Of a stretch of DNA of 64,000 nt, positions 52,701-56,768 are shown one piece after another. Source of the stretch: Lumbricus terrestris (Eukaryota > Annelida > Clitellata > Crassiclitellata > Lumbricidae); contig OX457038.1 of assembly GCA_949752735.1 (NCBI GenBank), positions 59,616,535 through 59,680,534 of the forward strand. Direction: 5' to 3'. Numbering within the stretch: the stretch's first letter is position 1; the number at the start of each line of letters is the position of its first letter. A program made the position numbers and the translations under genes. Below the pieces are notes generated by a model that saw only the letters and a program-made list of their open reading frames with translations, searched no databases and was not told the DNA's origin.

Positions 52701-55025
52701 GTCACTGTGCTTTGCTGTACATAGTAATCAGATCCAGCACTAAGAGTGTATACGTGAGTGATGCAATAGAGCTTCACTGCCAGCTATAAAAATTATGTGC
52801 TGAGTTACAGTAATCCTCAAGCGGTCTTTCCAGGCTGCAAAAATTCAGTTATATGACTAGACTCAAATCACTTCAATATGCAGAAACCACAGAATAACGA
52901 GCCAAGTAAGAAGACCGCAGTCAAACATCAGTGGTCACTTCAGGGTCATGGGGTCATTCCGCAGGTCGAAGAAATTGAATGCAAAAAGTATACTAAAAAT
53001 TTCAAAGTTTTTGGCACATTACAAGGCAGGTCAAGAGTCAAATAGGTAGGTCAAATGACCTGCTATGACCTAAAGAGTAAAATAGGTAGGTCAAATGACC
53101 TGCCACGACCTAAAGAGTAAAGTAGGTAGGTCAAATGACCTGCCACGACCTAAAGAGTAAAATAGGTAGGTCAAATGACCTGCCATGACCTAAAGAGTAA
53201 AATAGGTAGGTCAAATGACCTGCCATGACCTAAAGAGTAAAATAGGGAGGTCAAATGGCCTGCCACGACCTAAAGAGTAAAATAGGTAGGTCAAATGACC
53301 TGCCATGACCTAAAGAGTAAAATAGGTAGGTCAAATGACCTGCCACAAACTACGGTAGCGCTACCACTGTGAATAATGCAATAAAATACTGTAAGAAAAG
53401 ATCACCATGAAACGAGTCCAGTAAAAGATAATACAACTTATACCAGTTCATTCAGCGGCTGAGGACCTGTCAAGTAGAGCTGGCAAAGTTTTGAATCAAG
53501 CGAGACAACATTTGTTGTTCCTGACAGCGTGTTGTACAGTTTGGTGCAGTTCTGTTCCGTTTGAACTCGGTAGATCCACGGTTGGACAAAAGCAGCGTTG
53601 TCACTTGACTTCGATATCACGATTCTTCTTGGTCGAAGCGATTCTCCCATCAGCAGCATGATTTTTTGAAGTTCAAACACCTACATCAATAGTTGGCAAA
53701 AGTTGTTGTCAATCACAGCATCAAGTAAATAGCTCAACTAATAATATATTTATAGGCAAACAAGCACAAGTAAGATAAATAAACCATAGCTGGGCTAATA
53801 AGTAAACAAGGAAATATCATATAAAAATGATATATTATATGCAAATAAGAATATATATATATACTATGGTCTATGGTTGCCTGATGCTTATGCCAATCTA
53901 ATCTAATTTAATCTTATCCTAATCCAAAGCTTAGTCATCTATATGTATCAGGCCTCTATAAATATATTTACTTATTGCACTCATTACATTCTAGCAACAC
54001 GCCAATAGGATGCATCAGAAGAATATATTAAACTGTCTAGGAGAGCAGTACTATCAGTGAGCAGACCGAGCAGTGTATTTAGTGAGGGTTTTGTAAAGCA
54101 GGGCTGCTTTCATGGGTAGGCCTCTATGTGGGTATACAGCGTCACAGCATGTACTCACCTCACAAATATTTCTGTGTATAAGATGGGGAAATTACCTGCA
54201 GACACTGGAGCATGAACTCACCTCTAGTTGTGCCAGTACAGCCCTGTTGTAAAGTCCTACATGTATACAATTGTACATGCACTCTTAAACTTATATGCCA
54301 TTCAGCAGAAAGCCAGTTAAATCCTTAAAGCAATCTTATTTATTGTTTGCTTAAAAGTAAAGTTGTAGTCAGCAATGATGACTGAAAAGGTCCATTTGAA
54401 ATCAGAGAGACAACTAAAAGCAAATGGACTACGATCAATACACAAATTAGAAGATTTGTGCTTTAAATGGTTAAAATAACTTTCAAGCGCATACAATATA
54501 TATGTGTGTATTTGGACACATCAACACTTGGCTAACAATGTTGGATGACTCTAAACACATTAGGGTGCACAATAGTCTATTGCCCAATGCCCTCATGTAG
54601 GCCTAAATGGCTGGATAAGGCCACACCACAGACATGCTTCTTCTACTACCACACCCCCCCAGTTACCTAACTCAGTCAAAAATGAGCACACAAACCTGCT
54701 GCATATCAAGGGTAATGAAGACTTCTGGTCCATTTGGGGCTTGGTTGAAATTTGGCCGAGCAGTACTCTGCCACCAAGTGGTATCGTCTCCATCTACCAT
54801 AGCAGTGGGCGGGTGAGTGGTCGCGTCGTAACAGGTCTCAGTCTGATTCGCTCTCACATCTCCGCCTGACCACTGCCACTTCTGACTCACAAAAGTCTCC
54901 ATCCCGATGGCACCACAAGTAAGCTGGGCATCGACAGGTCGATTTCTTGCCACGTCAACCGGCAAGGCCCAGACCGAAGTAAAATACATAATTATAGTCA
55001 AACAACAAACCAAAAGCGCCGCCAT
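1..55025 (-). CDS. Laminin subunit alpha (alpha-3/5-like), 44 exons, 3' end beyond window
   Basis: Secreted basement-membrane chain that trimerises with beta and gamma chains through its coiled coil and binds cell receptors through its LG domains. Exons, 5' to 3': 55025-54696, 53680-53444, 52054-52022, 51373-51296, 48708-48516, 47860-47729, 46629-46466, 46142-46037, 44884-44738, 44213-44105, 43458-43332, 42898-42778, 41672-41464, 40320-40211, 39419-39199, 38836-38700, 38420-38205, 37402-36774, 35614-35530, 34308-34167, 33275-33095, 32247-32051, 31311-31159, 30573-30424, 29838-29683, 27381-27113, 26105-25929, 25442-25290, 24941-24792, 24044-23855, 23267-23123, 22661-22411, 14399-14274, 13178-12990, 12055-11620, 11326-11179, 10148-9720, 8833-8673, 7652-7502, 6897-6754, 5843-5683, 4986-4801, 1124-864, 108-1. 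All phases agree, giving about 2,732 codons. All introns are GT-AG except two GC-AG. Carrying both L4b and L4a fits the alpha-3/5 class, inferred from domain order only. Full-length relatives are usually 3,300-3,700 residues; this one looks shorter because it has fewer LE modules. Confidence 0.93.
448..529. mobile_element. TTAA-flanked 74-bp hairpin (piggyBac-like mini-MITE)
   Basis: TTAA at 448-451 and 526-529 encloses 74 bp whose ends are inverted (CACATTGGCCGCCTAC against CACATTCACCGCCTAC read inversely). TACGAGTTAACTCGTA inside is a perfect 16-bp palindrome. It lies in the laminin intron between exons 43 and 44. Confidence 0.65.
1495..1535. repeat. Perfect 16-bp stem hairpin
   Basis: CGGATACAATCTCGCA (1495-1510) is exactly inverted at 1520-1535 with a 9-nt loop. 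It lies inside the left end of the 1412-4282 element and may be a transposase-binding subterminal repeat. Confidence 0.8.
1912..2440. repeat. Three diverged copies of a GAGAATTGYCRGGGGTT-type repeat
   Basis: Related segments begin near 1938 (GGTGAGAATTGTCAGAGG), 2103 (GATGAGAATTGCCGGGGT) and 2358 (TGGGAATTTCTGGGGTCATG), each followed by a stretch with AACCCCC and CTTCTTAG/CTTTCTTAG. The middle copy corresponds, inverted, to 57868-58030. Confidence 0.55.
4801..7652 (-). CDS. Laminin alpha exons 39-42: end of LG2 and LG3
   Basis: Exon 39 (7652-7502) closes LG2 with GFSGCIQDF. Exon 40 (6897-6754) begins LG3 (MSFELVTSVPSGVLFYTQ). Exon 41 (5843-5683) encodes FYITLYNGDIFIVFNQG and HKISLDF. Exon 42 (4986-4801) encodes IYVGGVPPAVG and RISLVGGIRNLQING. 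Reading on past 4801 meets a TGA at once, but GCGG|GTGAGC is a good donor and its phase joins exon 43 exactly, so I treat the stop as intronic. The exon 40 donor (TCG|GTTTGT) is weak and is the least certain boundary of this block. Confidence 0.85.
5420..5560. repeat. SINE-like fragment (ATATGGCGCC type)
   Basis: ACAATTTATATGGCGCCGTA followed by GCACTTAGCAGCACTGCAAG, downstream of laminin exon 41. It resembles the TATAGCGCC-containing dispersed repeats but is diverged. Confidence 0.45.
6362..6643. mobile_element. 266-bp hAT MITE with perfect 8-bp target duplication
   Basis: CACCTGTT flanks the element at 6362-6369 and 6636-6643. It starts CAGTGGCGGCGCAAGG and ends with the inverse of CAGTAGCAGCGCCAGG, the CAGTGGCG type common among hAT elements. 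Subterminal GGGGGCTTAGCCCC blocks add secondary structure. It lies 111 bp downstream of laminin exon 40. Confidence 0.88.
7736..7930. repeat. (ATC)n/(ATT)n triplet microsatellite region
   Basis: ATC and ATT triplets, decaying into TTATTATTACTATTAG variants, just upstream of laminin exon 39. Confidence 0.8.
8276..8395 (+). repeat. SINE-like dispersed repeat, plus-strand copy
   Basis: Reads CCGCCACTGGTTGCACTCTG, then CCAGTGCCAGTCCCAAGCCT and GGATAAAGGAGGAGGGCATC. Same family as 26166-26270 and 56345-56450. Confidence 0.7.
8673..10148 (-). CDS. Laminin alpha exons 37-38: end of LG1 and LG2
   Basis: Exon 37 (10148-9720) opens with the LG1 closing motif FSGCIYNVVFNG, crosses a short linker with a CC pair, and starts LG2 (VALQFRTFGPDGVILMVS, DGQWYQV). 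Exon 38 (8833-8673) encodes MQLVVTRMN and LGFTIGGQNP. The reading frame requires exon 38 to end CAG|GCATGT, a GC donor, because only that phase joins to RGPVSTGFSGCIQDF in exon 39. A 425-bp hAT MITE lies 35 nt downstream of the exon 37 donor. Confidence 0.88.
9245..9685. mobile_element. 425-bp hAT MITE with perfect 8-bp target duplication
   Basis: AGTCGGTG is present at 9245-9252 and 9678-9685. The element runs from CATAGATGTAAAAAACG to the inverse of CATAGTTGTAAAAAACG. The termini consist of unusual AAAAACG-rich sequence on both sides of an AT-rich core. It is inserted 35 nt downstream of the laminin exon 37 donor. No coding capacity. Confidence 0.88.
10211..10810 (+). mobile_element. tRNA-derived SINE, about 600 bp, with (ATT)n tail
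   Basis: The head resembles a tRNA gene: box A-like TAGCTCAGTCGA at 10221 and box B-like GGTTCAAGCCT at 10261, 28 nt apart. The cloverleaf is poor, so it is not a functional tRNA gene. A long unique body follows, ending in AATAAAGGGAGATTATTATT at about 10810. Orientation is antisense to laminin. No clear flanking duplication was found. Confidence 0.6.
11179..12055 (-). CDS. Laminin alpha exons 35-36: end of coil and LG1
   Basis: Exon 35 (12055-11620, 436 bp) finishes the coiled coil and starts the first laminin G domain at about residue 2052 (PVSFTGTTYETI, then IGLDFIPSYLKGVLFFSEN), matching the LG pattern xxSFxFrTxxxxGvLfyx. GVWYRV is the conserved GxWHxV strand. Exon 36 (11326-11179) continues with YDGQLTVIRM and LYFGGL, the latter matching the yvGGlp strand. 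The LG1 disulphide motif SGCIYNVVFNG is in exon 37. Exon 35 is clearly more GC-rich than its flanks. Confidence 0.9.
12990..27381 (-). CDS. Laminin alpha exons 26-34: coiled-coil domain I/II
   Basis: Exon 26 (27381-27113) begins with the last LE cysteines (CGVCETSLG) and passes into Q-, N- and A-rich helical sequence. Exons 27 (26105-25929), 28 (25442-25290), 29 (24941-24792), 30 (24044-23855), 31 (23267-23123), 32 (22661-22411), 33 (14399-14274) and 34 (13178-12990) continue with heptad-like spacing of L, I, V and A and no prolines for long runs, for example LQQLQALTQTLNNY. This is the trimerisation rod. Exon 27 ends CAG|GCATGT, a GC donor that the phase requires. The 8-kb intron between exons 32 and 33 holds the nested LINE and transposons. 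Residues are about 1455-2004. Confidence 0.88.
13300..13475. repeat. (AAT)n microsatellite tracts
   Basis: Two AAT runs (about 13303-13398 and 13450-13475) just upstream of laminin exon 34. A polytyrosine open frame on the minus strand here is spurious. Confidence 0.9.
13660..13800. repeat. (GAT)n microsatellite
   Basis: Long ATG/GAT triplet run with GGT and GAG interruptions, in the intron between exons 33 and 34. Confidence 0.92.
15105..15790. repeat. Minisatellite, left arm (ACATAAACAAAG / ACATAGATAAAA units)
   Basis: About 680 bp of 12-bp-based units such as ACATAAACAAAG, ACACACAT and ACATAGATAAAA. The same array, same orientation, resumes at 21487-21957 after the LINE. Three long minus-strand open frames rich in C, L, V, F and Y arise only because the unit length is divisible by three. 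Confidence 0.92.
17604..17776. mobile_element. 173-bp palindromic MITE nested in the hAT-like element
   Basis: Left end GGGGCCGTCCATAAAAGACG followed by TCACGC; right end reads, inverted, GGTACCGTCTATAAATGACG followed by TCACG. The arms match over about 28 bp with a few differences. No unambiguous target duplication. Confidence 0.7.
18460..19140 (-). pseudogene. Degenerate transposase-like gene inside the hAT-like element
   Basis: Minus-strand frames, in order, read DSTSPESLRYVYMRSEGKT, SALSRECSFSNAVGAALTT, ELGSLYLGHSSPKSGLVAG and AVGCDGTAVNTG. The last two match a family I know only as uncharacterised transposon-borne proteins of invertebrates with the sequence GHVTPxSG ... CDGTxVNTG; the acidic D in CDGT may be catalytic. 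A TGA near 18891 and at least two frameshifts break the frame. A further open frame at 17850-18071 is of unknown relation. Confidence 0.6.
20194..20486 (-). mobile_element. 293-bp element with terminal inverted repeats and tRNA-like promoter boxes
   Basis: Starts ACTGGCCTAGTTAGCTACAT and ends with the inverse of ACTGGCCTAGTTAGCTACAC, 23 bp with one mismatch. On the minus strand the first 80 bp also look tRNA-derived, with a box A-like TAGCTACACCGG near 20478-20467 and a box B-like GGTTCAAGCCC near 20422-20412. It could be a tRNA-derived SINE that ends in an inverted copy of its head, or a MITE that captured a tRNA-like segment. It interrupts the LINE after the FADD motif. Confidence 0.65.
21487..21957. 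repeat. Minisatellite, right arm (same units as 15105-15790)
   Basis: Continuation of the ACATAAACAAAGACACATAC-type array directly after the LINE 3' end. The distal part is more homogeneous (exact repeats of ACATAAACAAAGACACAT) than the left arm. Confidence 0.92.
26166..26270 (-). repeat. SINE-like dispersed repeat (CTGCCAGTGCCAGTCYCAAG family)
   Basis: On the minus strand it reads CTGCCAGTGCCAGTCTCAAG then TCTGGATAAAGGAGGAGGGC. Matching copies are at 8276-8395 (plus), 56345-56450 (minus) and, more diverged, 2605-2720 (plus). Copies share both ends of the core, which supports one family. Confidence 0.7.
27691..27891. repeat. Minisatellite, 16-bp unit, about 12-13 copies
   Basis: Unit AACACAATGATTAATC repeated with occasional A-to-G changes (ATTAGTC) and one 2-bp insertion. 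There are no spacers of differing sequence, so it is not a CRISPR array. It lies in the intron between exons 25 and 26. Confidence 0.9.
27960..28330 (+). pseudogene. LINE (CR1/L2-like) C-terminal fragment
   Basis: Plus-strand frame near 28170-28300 reads RFEYCNSAALHGLPDDTLLPLQ then HRAAMQG, which matches the CR1/L2 motif (S-R-L-DYCNSLLYGLP...L-x-x-LQ-x-x-x-N-AAR). The upstream part is unreadable. It directly abuts the 594-bp transposon. Confidence 0.6.
28353..28964. mobile_element. 594-bp non-autonomous DNA transposon with 9-bp target duplication
   Basis: TGAGTACGT occurs at 28353-28361 and 28956-28964. The 594 bp between them begins GGTTCCACGACAACT and ends with the inverse of GGTGTCACGACAACT. 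Each end has a stack of short subterminal repeats (GACAACTGGTCTAC, GACAACTCGTCT). The core at about 28500-28870 holds diverged tandem copies of a 70-bp unit around ATCCAGCTTCTATTTCAGAT. Nine-bp duplications are typical of Mutator-like elements, which is my tentative class. It has no coding capacity. Confidence 0.85.
29460..29670. repeat. (ATC)n/(CCA)n triplet microsatellite
   Basis: Compound ATC and CCA/CCG triplet array immediately downstream of exon 25. It produces long polyhistidine, polythreonine and polyvaline frames that are not genes. Confidence 0.9.
29683..34308 (-). CDS. Laminin alpha exons 20-25: LE modules 10-16
   Basis: Exons 20 (34308-34167), 21 (33275-33095), 22 (32247-32051), 23 (31311-31159), 24 (30573-30424) and 25 (29838-29683) encode the second long LE rod. 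Recognisable pieces are GFNCETCAVGYYRD, CLQCNPGYTGLLCD, NFTDGFNCEKC, GQCTCVDGVGRRTCDTC, LCKPNTSGPKCDQC and GQCTCLPGAGQRRCDSC. Exons 23-25 each carry one module bounded by phase-1 introns, the arrangement that allows module duplication. Several NxS/T glycosylation motifs are visible. Residues are about 1129-1454. Confidence 0.93.
30747..30896. mobile_element. Small inverted-repeat element with GTGCCTGGACGCC motifs
   Basis: AAATAAGTGCCTGGACGCCC at the left is repeated internally (AAGTGCCTGGGCGCC, AAGTGCATGGACGCC) and appears inverted at the right end (GACCGTCCAGGCACACTT). It looks like a small MITE or subterminal repeat block. No target duplication was resolved. Confidence 0.45.
33716..33794. 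mobile_element. 71-bp hairpin at a TTAA-like site (piggyBac-like mini-MITE)
   Basis: Begins CCCTTTGAACCCG at 33720 and ends CGGGTTCAAAGGG at 33790, exact inverted repeats. The right flank is TTAA and the left flank is CTAA, one base off a TTAA duplication. It is probably the same class as 58335-58409. Confidence 0.6.
34498..34685. repeat. Tandem repeat, 15-bp ACAGTATGCATATAT-type unit
   Basis: Alternating units ACAGTATGCATATAT and GCAGTATGCATAGAT. Because the period is divisible by three, both strands give spurious open frames (HTVY/YCIYA). Confidence 0.85.
34690..35040 (+). pseudogene. LINE (CR1-like) 3' end fragment
   Basis: About 34805-34870 reads FSVVAQMLWNGLHLS, close to the CR1/L2 C-terminal motif (A-P-x-LWN-x-LP-x-x-LR). 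A 3' UTR follows, ending AATAAAATGTTATGTTACGT near 35020-35040, a microsatellite-like LINE tail. It is too short and damaged to name the family. Confidence 0.5.
35530..37402 (-). CDS. Laminin alpha exons 18-19: domain IV type A (laminin B domain)
   Basis: Exon 18 (37402-36774, 629 bp, the largest coding exon) finishes an LE module (QQCTSCTLNSF), starts the next (CVCMGVTYICSS) and then encodes the L4a domain that interrupts it. YWVAPSLSGELLQYFEGK matches the family YWxAPxxxLGxxxxSYGGxL strand, with the usual SYGG replaced by QYFEG. ALSKVEAVLIPATYT matches the ALxxVxxxLIRAtYT strand. Exon 19 (35614-35530) gives ENIEQCFCPVGYEGLSC, the standard VExCxCPxGYxGxSC exit back into the LE module. Residues are about 891-1128. 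Confidence 0.92.
35877..36352 (+). pseudogene. Degenerate LINE reverse-transcriptase 3' fragment with (AGA)n tail
   Basis: Frames on the plus strand read VLMYGSECWCLRREDERRI, MSWLRRIAGRTRWNKVRNK, RKRRLTWFGHVTRIDEKRLP and RQVKIWMVN, the familiar C-terminal segment of RTE/L1-like LINE polyproteins (LYGxExWxLxxxxxxxL...RRLxWxGHVxRM). At least two frameshifts and internal stops are present. The element ends in GAAGAAGAAG repeats at 36310-36352. It sits in the intron between exons 18 and 19, antisense to laminin. Confidence 0.75.
36425..36620. repeat. Dispersed SINE-like repeat (TATAGCKCYTCTTCAAGG family)
   Basis: Contains TTTCATATAGCTCTTCTTCA followed by AGGTAGGTTACTCAAAAGCG and ends with GGAGGCCATTCCAGGTTGCA. 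Relatives sharing the gCGCCTCTTCAAGG ... ACTCAGAAGYGCAC core, in both orientations, occur at about 12645-12860, 26270-26560, 27580-27660, 42570-42690, 43905-44060, 47190-47260, 47455-47525 and 32760-32830. Confidence 0.65.
38205..39419 (-). CDS. Laminin alpha exons 15-17: LE modules 6-9
   Basis: Exon 15 (39419-39199) completes L4b and encodes a full LE module (GQCSCKPGTTGRQCDTC). Exon 16 (38836-38700) is a single module (GQCLCPPGVQGATCDQC). Exon 17 (38420-38205) is one phase-0 exon of 72 codons with one complete module (CACRQGVVGSRCDQC) and the first half of another, which finishes in exon 18. Exons 16 and 17 sit beside or between GAT/ATC triplet arrays, which generate spurious acidic or histidine-rich open frames on both strands. 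Residues are about 699-890. Confidence 0.92.
38560..38695. repeat. (GAT)n microsatellite next to exon 16
   Basis: GAT/GGT triplet tract ending about 5 bp from the exon 16 donor. A second ATC-rich tract lies just upstream of exon 16 at 38856-38920, so this LE exon is bracketed by triplet arrays. Confidence 0.85.
39726..40045. repeat. (ACAT)n/(CA)n microsatellite tract
   Basis: Long compound tract of ACAT tetranucleotides and CA dinucleotides with TACCCGGTACAT interruptions, in the intron between exons 14 and 15. Long His/Tyr- or Cys/Val-rich open frames here are artefacts of the repeat. Confidence 0.9.
40211..43458 (-). CDS. Laminin alpha exons 11-14: domain IV type B (L4b)
   Basis: Exon 11 (43458-43332) encodes PAFGYYYPDLHF and GFMGFGYVTT. 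Exon 12 (42898-42778) encodes FSGRYQMVIRFS. Exon 13 (41672-41464) encodes SSKGYLTLMFV and SSVTITVQG. Exon 14 (40320-40211) encodes DRVVAVPVEYLNTTNLFG. The order (aromatic start, G-x-G-F strand, tYxmviRf-like strand, hydrophobic DxVVxVP strand) matches domain IV of laminin beta chains and of alpha-3/5 chains. The domain ends in exon 15 at YCRPKVFSLSTYYLNGALPC, which opens the next LE module. The role is structural. An apparent open frame at 40385-40618 is not used, because exons 13 and 14 join in phase without it. Residues are about 510-720. Confidence 0.85.
40985..41330 (-). mobile_element. LINE 3'-end fragment with (ATTG)n tail
   Basis: On the minus strand the segment contains GCGGAACCTTACGTTCCTTT and ends near 40985 in AATAAAGTATATTG plus ATTG repeats, a LINE-style 3' terminus. 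The GGAACCTTACGTTCC module and its neighbours match the 3' UTR of the LINE at 21378-21430, so both derive from related elements. No coding part remains. Confidence 0.6.
43040..43260. repeat. Degenerate (CCAT/CCAA)n simple-sequence region
   Basis: Tetranucleotide-derived tract starting ATCCATCCATCCATCC and drifting into CCAACCAACCAG and CAGCCAGCCAGC blocks. Intronic, between exons 11 and 12. Confidence 0.8.
44105..48708 (-). CDS. Laminin alpha exons 5-10: LE modules 1-5
   Basis: Exon 5 (48708-48516) ends the LN domain (TVRTLTVMAEC) and opens the first laminin EGF-like module. Exons 6 (47860-47729), 7 (46629-46466), 8 (46142-46037), 9 (44884-44738) and 10 (44213-44105) add cysteine-rich modules with the eight-cysteine C-x-C ... 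G-x-C-x-C ... C-x-x-C spacing, for example GQCTCKRYVMNKQCDTC. Two modules are split by introns. Roughly five LE modules lie between LN and L4b, where known alpha-5 chains have about nine or ten. The introns between these exons show no further exon-like frames that the phases could accept. Residues are about 227-509. Confidence 0.9.
50972..51024. repeat. Short tandem repeat, 11-bp unit
   Basis: Four to five copies of TAACCTGAGC(T), the last ones diverging to TACCCTGAGC. Intronic. Confidence 0.8.
51296..55025 (-). CDS. Laminin alpha exons 1-4: signal peptide and LN domain
   Basis: Exon 1 (55025-54696) starts at the ATG after which a hydrophobic stretch of about 20 residues (MAALLVCCL...SVWA) reads as a signal peptide. 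The LN domain follows, with AQLTCG, the acceptor-sugar motif NQT and the LN hallmark TTWWQS, then ITLDMQQ. Exon 2 (53680-53444) continues with VFELQKIML and the RPRRIVI strand. Exon 3 is only 33 bp (52054-52022) and encodes ITFDLTPITVP. Exon 4 (51373-51296) carries ARYLRIDFYDIDLT, the LN equivalent of the ARYIRLRF strand in known laminins. LN domains drive polymerisation of laminin networks. Residues are about 1-226. Confidence 0.93.
52322..52545. repeat. AT-rich minisatellite, about 26-bp unit
   Basis: About eight or nine diverged copies of ATCATAGTTGTATATATAAA with a TATAAA extension, in laminin intron 2. It is pure tandem structure with no coding frame. Confidence 0.8.
53041..53346. repeat. 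Minisatellite, 40-bp unit, about 7.6 copies, with AGGTCA palindromes
   Basis: The unit begins at 53041 and recurs every 40 bp to 53321. Each contains TAGGTAGGTCAAATGACCTG and then GACCTAAAGAG. AGGTCAAATGACCT is an inverted pair of the nuclear-receptor half-site AGGTCA spaced by 2 bp; one copy (about 53241) has a single change (ATGGCCT). A third GACCT follows. It lies in laminin intron 2, 98 bp downstream of exon 2. Receptor binding is inference from the motif. Confidence 0.9.
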
Positions 55026-55763
55026 TTTTTGGACGATTTATAGGTCATGAAACTTCGCGTCACTTCGCGTCTCTGGTCTTCGTAAAACGCTCTCAGTATA
55101 TTTTATCCAAATAAAGTAGAAACGACGTTCAAATTTAACTATTAAAATCCCGATGATTCAGAACAATTCAAGTCAATGCAATATATTTGTGATGATTCAC
55201 AAAAGACGTTCGTTTGAATACAGAGTTCGAAGCCATAGTTGTTGTATCTGGTCAAGAAAGCGGCCGTGCGAAAACGCAAAATATTGAAGTAGGCTGGCCT
55301 TCCTCGTCATCGCCATCACTTTCAACCACCTATAGGCTCTCGATCATCATCATCGGCGGCTGCTGCTGCTGGCTCAGATGGCAACAGCTGCGTCTCACAA
55401 TTGCCTTAGGCCTAGGCCTATAGATGAGGTGACAGATCGAAATACTGATTATGTGACGTCACATGCTTAGTCCGTCGGCTTCTTTGAATGGTGCGCTAAG
55501 GGGAAGGCTACAGCGAAGAGTCCATTGCACATCATCCATCCCCCTAGGCCTAACTCCACATAGTCCAGAATCTAGATCAAGTCAATCAACGTATGACCAC
55601 CCACTACGTTATTGTTCTACAATATTATTCTCGTCCTGGAGCCTGAGCGTAGCCCACAACTAGGCCTACCGTACGACGTGCTTGAAAAGAAGACCCGCTG
55701 TAGCTATCGTAGGCCGCGGTCTCAGATCTCAGGCTATGAGCAATTCCTATAGGTCCATTTCAC

Positions 55764-55813
<50 letters not shown>

Positions 55814-56768
55814 TGACAACCACAAAGTATTGAAAGTAATACAAGTTTGCATCACTTGATTATAGGTAGGGCTATGTGTAATCATACTGTAATGTAATCT
55901 CCGTAAAGATCTTGGATCAAAGAACTTCTATTTAAGAAGATGTTTTCTAGCACTTCGTATTGATCTGGCATAATAGACACGCGTAGGCCTACAGCTATAG
56001 CCTATAGGCCTACCGTACGGTGCACAGCTGTGTTATATCTATGTGTAATGTAGCCTAATGACAACAATTTCTATGGCGCCATAACACAGCTGTGCACCGT
56101 ACGGTAGGCCTATAGGCTATAGCTGTAGGCCTACGCGTGTTTATTATGTCAGATCAATACGAAGTGCTAGAAAAACACCTTCTTAAATAGAAGTTCTTTG
56201 ATCCAAGATCTTTACGGTATGGCTGCGCATGCTGAGCATGCTTTTAGGAAATAAATAATTGATTAGGCCTAGGCCTACTGTTGCACAAGGCTAGGTCATG
56301 ATGATACTAGACTTCAGCTTTCTACTCAGGCTACGCCAGTAGGCCTATTGTTTCAGTTTAACGACTCTGTGATAACGAAGATTATTAGCGTCGCCCTCCT
56401 CCTTTAGGCTATCCAGGCTTGGGACTGGCACTGCCAAAGTGCATCATTTAAAGTTAAACTATACGGTAGCCTACGTTGACAACGTAGGATAATAATATAG
56501 GCCTAGTGTGTTGTGCCTGACAACGTCAAAATAATCATTGATCAAAAGGCTACTTGCGTTATGCATAAAAACTCACAATTACGTTTCCATGGAGATGCGT
56601 TTAAGCTTAGAGGGCGTTCTGCTGTATTGAGCGATTTTACTGGTTTGTCTTGTGCAGTAATTATTGAGTCTTAGTTTCGCGACGAGACTGCCAGAGAAAT
56701 CGAGAGAATAGCTTCGAAAACATTTGACTTGTAAACCACATCAGTTAATTAAAGTGCGGAATTTCGCC
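55026..56768. promoter_or_regulatory. Divergent intergenic region between laminin alpha and RSPH9
   Basis: About 1.7 kb separates the two start codons, which point away from each other. It should hold both promoters and 5' UTRs. Just upstream of the laminin ATG is a short direct repeat of ACTTCGCGTC. I see no convincing TATA box. The region also holds an (AATC)n tract at 55767-55812, the large inverted repeat at 55901-56217, a SINE-like copy at 56345-56450 and many TAGGCCTA motifs. Promoter positions are inferred from gene layout only. Confidence 0.45.
55901..56217. repeat. Large inverted repeat, about 137-nt arms with 44-nt loop
   Basis: The left arm (55901-56036) and right arm (56081-56217) are reverse complements with only scattered differences. 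Both include CCGTAAAGATCTTGGATCA, GCACTTCGTATTGATCTG and CCGTACGGTGCACAGC or their complements. The 44-nt spacer has no obvious repeat. It could be a foldback transposon or an inverted duplication. Transcription through it would give a long hairpin RNA. I found no clear target duplication. Confidence 0.85.
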
